The notes below the pieces were generated by a model. The model did not search any database and was not told the DNA's origin. It saw only the letters and a list, made by a program, of their open reading frames with translations. 7,600 nucleotides of DNA from Tannerellaceae bacterium (GTDB lineage Bacteria > Bacteroidota > Bacteroidia > Bacteroidales > Tannerellaceae). Both the position numbers and the translations under genes were made by a program. Position 1 is the stretch's first letter, and every line of letters starts with the position of its first letter. The stretch is taken from assembly GCA_031265595.1 (NCBI GenBank), contig JAISCM010000158.1, positions 1-7,600 of the forward strand. The letters are read 5' to 3'. Positions 5,739-7,600 of this stretch are shown one piece after another.

Positions 5739-6941
5739 ATGAAGATATTAGTATTGAACTGTGGCAGTTCGTCTGTAAAATATAAGTTGTTCGATATGGA
5801 CAACAACGAAGTGATGGCGCAAGGCGGCGTGGAAAAGCTGGGACTACCGGGATCGTTCCTTAAATTCACCCTGCCGGACGGGCAGAAAGTAGTGATAGAA
5901 CACGATCTGCCGGAGCATAATGCAGCTATCGAGTTTATACTACACATCCTTACCGGAGACGAGTACGGATGTATCGAATCGCTGAACGAGATAGACGCCG
6001 TAGGCCACCGCGTGGTTCATGGCGCAGAAAAGTTCAGCAGCAGCGTACTTATTACTCCGGAAGTAATAAAGCAAATGGTAGAATGTATCGATTTGGCCCC
6101 TCTGCATAATCCGCCGAACCTGAAAGGCATTCGCGCCATGGAGCTATTGACGCCGGATATTCCGCAGGTAGGCGTATTTGATACCGCTTTTCATCAAACG
6201 ATGCCAGACTATGCCTATATGTACGGCCTGCCTTATTCGATGTACGAAGAATATGGCGTTCGCCGGTATGGCTTCCACGGAACCAGCCACCGGTATGTAT
6301 CGGCCCGTGCCTGCGAAATACTGGGCGTACCTTATGAAGCGCAACGTATCATCACGGCCCATATCGGAAACGGAGGCTCTATCGCCGCCATCAAAAACGG
6401 CAAATCGGTAGATACATCCATGGGACTGACGCCGGTAGAAGGTCTGCTGATGGGTACCCGCTGCGGAGATGTAGACGCAGGCGCCATCGCCTATCTAATG
6501 GATAAGGAGAACTTAGACGCCAAAGGCCTGTCCGAACTGATCAATAAACGGAGCGGCGTATGGGGACTTTCGGGCATCTCGTCGGATATGCGCGAAATAG
6601 AAGCGGCTGTAGCCAAAGGCGATAAACGCGCCATATTGGCCCTTGACATTTATAATTACCGTATCAAAAAGTATATCGGAGCGTATGCCGCTGCGTTAGG
6701 CGGAGTTGACATCCTCGTATTTACAGGCGGCGTAGGCGAAAACCAATGGACTACCCGCAAAGTAGTATGCTCCGGTATGGAATATATGGGTATGAAGTTA
6801 GACCCGGAAAAGAACGACGGCATGCGTGGAGAAGAAATGATAATCAGCGCCCCGGACAGCCAGGTAACGATCATGGTAGTACCTACCGACGAAGAATATA
6901 TGATCGCCTCGGATACGATGGAGATATTGAATGAATTATAA
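5739..6941 (+). CDS. ackA: Acetate kinase
   Basis: Acetate kinase transfers phosphate from acetyl phosphate to ADP, giving acetate and ATP, and completes the fermentative pathway begun by Pta. The 400 residues match the family length. Catalytic and binding residues line up almost exactly with the well-studied Methanosarcina enzyme numbering: Asn7 and Ser10 in LVLNCGSSSVK, Arg91 in VGHRVVHG, Asp148 in GVFDTAFHQ, His180 in YGFHGTSHRYVS, and Arg241 in GTRCGD. The phosphate-2 loop is HIGNGGS (208-214) and the adenosine motif is FTGGVGEN (328-335). The acidic C-terminal pair in PTDEEYMIA (382-390) supplies the magnesium-binding glutamate. The start at 5739 follows pta by 19 bp. The last codons (from 6932) contain a TGAATTA heptamer that recurs in the hairpin just downstream, so the repeat family may reach into the coding end. 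Confidence 0.98.
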   Translation: MKILVLNCGSSSVKYKLFDMDNNEVMAQGGVEKLGLPGSFLKFTLPDGQKVVIEHDLPEHNAAIEFILHILTGDEYGCIESLNEIDAVGHRVVHGAEKFSSSVLITPEVIKQMVECIDLAPLHNPPNLKGIRAMELLTPDIPQVGVFDTAFHQTMPDYAYMYGLPYSMYEEYGVRRYGFHGTSHRYVSARACEILGVPYEAQRIITAHIGNGGSIAAIKNGKSVDTSMGLTPVEGLLMGTRCGDVDAGAIAYLMDKENLDAKGLSELINKRSGVWGLSGISSDMREIEAAVAKGDKRAILALDIYNYRIKKYIGAYAAALGGVDILVFTGGVGENQWTTRKVVCSGMEYMGMKLDPEKNDGMRGEEMIISAPDSQVTIMVVPTDEEYMIASDTMEILNEL

Positions 6942-6952
6942 AGTATAAATTA

Positions 6953-6996
6953 ATGAATTATGAATTATAAGTTACAACTTGTAATTCATAATTCAT
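6953..6996. terminator. Likely bidirectional terminator hairpin between ackA and tyrS
   Basis: Arms at 6953-6973 and 6976-6996 pair over 21 positions, 20 Watson-Crick plus one mismatch (6968 with 6981, T opposite G), around a 2-base spacer, so the tip would open into a small loop. Each arm holds two tandem copies of a heptamer: TGAATTA at 6954 and 6961, and its complement TAATTCA at 6982 and 6989. A T-rich stretch follows on the plus strand (6999-7006), and a T/A-rich tail follows on the minus strand. Placement between two convergent genes, 11 bp after ackA and 4 bp before the tyrS stop, fits a shared terminator. The very low GC of the stem is unusual for a classical terminator, so it could instead be a dispersed palindromic element that has taken that role. 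Confidence 0.65.
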
Positions 6997-7000
6997 AATT

Positions 7001-7600
7001 TTATTTCGCTATCAGCAGGTAGTAATTCTTTTTACCTTTTTGCACCAATAAATAGTTATCATTTAATAAATAAGAAGCGTCGATAAGTGTATCCGCTTCT
7101 GTTAGTTTTTCTTTATTCAGGCTTACGCCGCCACTCTGTACCAGCTTGCGCATCTCTCCTTTTGACGGGAATATGGCAGCCTTTTCGGTACATAAGTCGA
7201 TCGCCTTAATGCCGCCGGATAAGTCGCTCTTAGATACTTCAAACTGAGTAACTCCTTCAAATACGGATAATAGAGTGTCTTCATCCAGCTTTTTCAAGGT
7301 TTCGGATGTGGAAGCGCCGAATAGAATAGAGGATGCTTCAACGGCCAGTTCGTAATCTTCAGGCGAGTGAACCATTACCGTTATTTCTTTCGCCAGACGC
7401 TTTTGCAGCGGGCGAAGGTGTGGGGCGGCCGTCTGCTCTTCTTCCAGCGCCGAAATTTCGTCCTTGCTTAATGCTGTAAATATTTTGATGTACCGGGCTG
7501 CATCCTCATCACTCACATTCATCCAGAATTGATAGAATTTATAGGGCGAGGTATATCGCCTGTCGAGCCAGACATTCCCCGATTCGGTTTTGCCGAACTT
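7001..7600 (-). CDS. tyrS: Tyrosyl-tRNA synthetase, C-terminal part (runs off the right edge)
   Basis: The enzyme charges tRNA-Tyr with tyrosine in the cytoplasm. Only the last 199 codons plus stop are in the window; the reading frame is open to base 7600 and the N-terminal Rossmann catalytic domain with its HIGH motif lies outside. The visible part begins exactly at the KFGKT version of the class I KMSKS signature, followed by the tRNA synthetase hallmark [10 protein letters not shown] (about 17-26 of the fragment). The C-terminal third resembles the S4-like RNA-binding domain of bacterial Tyr[17 protein letters not shown], then an [18 protein letters not shown] strand region. The segment after KFGKTE reads WLDRRYTSP, where I recall E. 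coli having Pro after WLD; this is probably a lineage variant. An internal ATG at 7522 is not the start. The gene converges on ackA across a 59-bp gap filled by a hairpin. Confidence 0.96.
   Translation of the reverse strand, partial: KFGKTESGNVWLDRRYTSPYKFYQFWMNVSDEDAARYIKIFTALSKDEISALEEEQTAAPHLRPLQKRLAKEITVMVHSPEDYELAVEASSILFGASTSETLKKLDEDTLLSVFEGVTQFEVSKSDLSGGIKAIDLCTEKAAIFPSKGEMRKLVQSGGVSLNKEKLTEADTLIDASYLLNDNYLLVQKGKKNYYLLIAK

Noticed and set aside
7001..7522. Separate 173-residue protein starting at an internal ATG
   Set aside because: The same frame continues without a stop to the window edge and encodes the KFGKT and [10 protein letters not shown] hallmarks of TyrRS, so it is the C-terminal part of tyrS.

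Overview
The window looks like chromosomal core sequence from a Bacteroidales bacterium, probably Parabacteroides or a close relative. The protein variants are Bacteroidetes-like, and a lipoprotein carries a six-bladed propeller fold of the kind common in this group. Putative promoters match the Bacteroidetes -7 element TAnnTTTG rather than a sigma70 -10 box, and start codons lack strong Shine-Dalgarno sequences. Genus-level placement is inference.

Layout: 1-257 is non-coding and holds an array of 22-bp palindromic repeats. 258-1310 (minus) encodes a propeller-type lipoprotein of unknown function. 1311-1570 is non-coding; it holds the lipoprotein's likely promoter and a large GC-rich inverted repeat. 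1571-2857 (minus) is murF, the last cytoplasmic ligase of the peptidoglycan precursor pathway. A 93-bp gap with two outward-facing promoter elements separates it from a plus-strand pair at 2951-4563: folP (dihydropteroate synthase), then cdaA (membrane diadenylate cyclase) 2 bp later. After a 145-bp gap with its own promoter element come pta (4709-5719) and ackA (5739-6941), the acetyl-CoA to acetate pathway. A near-perfect AT-rich hairpin separates ackA from the convergent tyrS (7001 to beyond 7600), of which only the C-terminal 199 codons are present.

How the genes work together: pta and ackA form a clear functional unit, making ATP by substrate-level phosphorylation while excreting acetate. 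folP and cdaA are almost certainly co-transcribed, which puts folate synthesis and c-di-AMP signalling on one message. murF starts divergently beside them. c-di-AMP is linked to envelope and osmotic homeostasis in other bacteria, so the neighbourhood is suggestive, but no direct link is visible.

I found no mobile element, CRISPR array, tRNA or rRNA, and no convincing new multi-gene system. The more unusual material is non-coding: the 22-bp array, the compound inverted repeat after murF, and the hairpin built from 7-bp repeats between ackA and tyrS.
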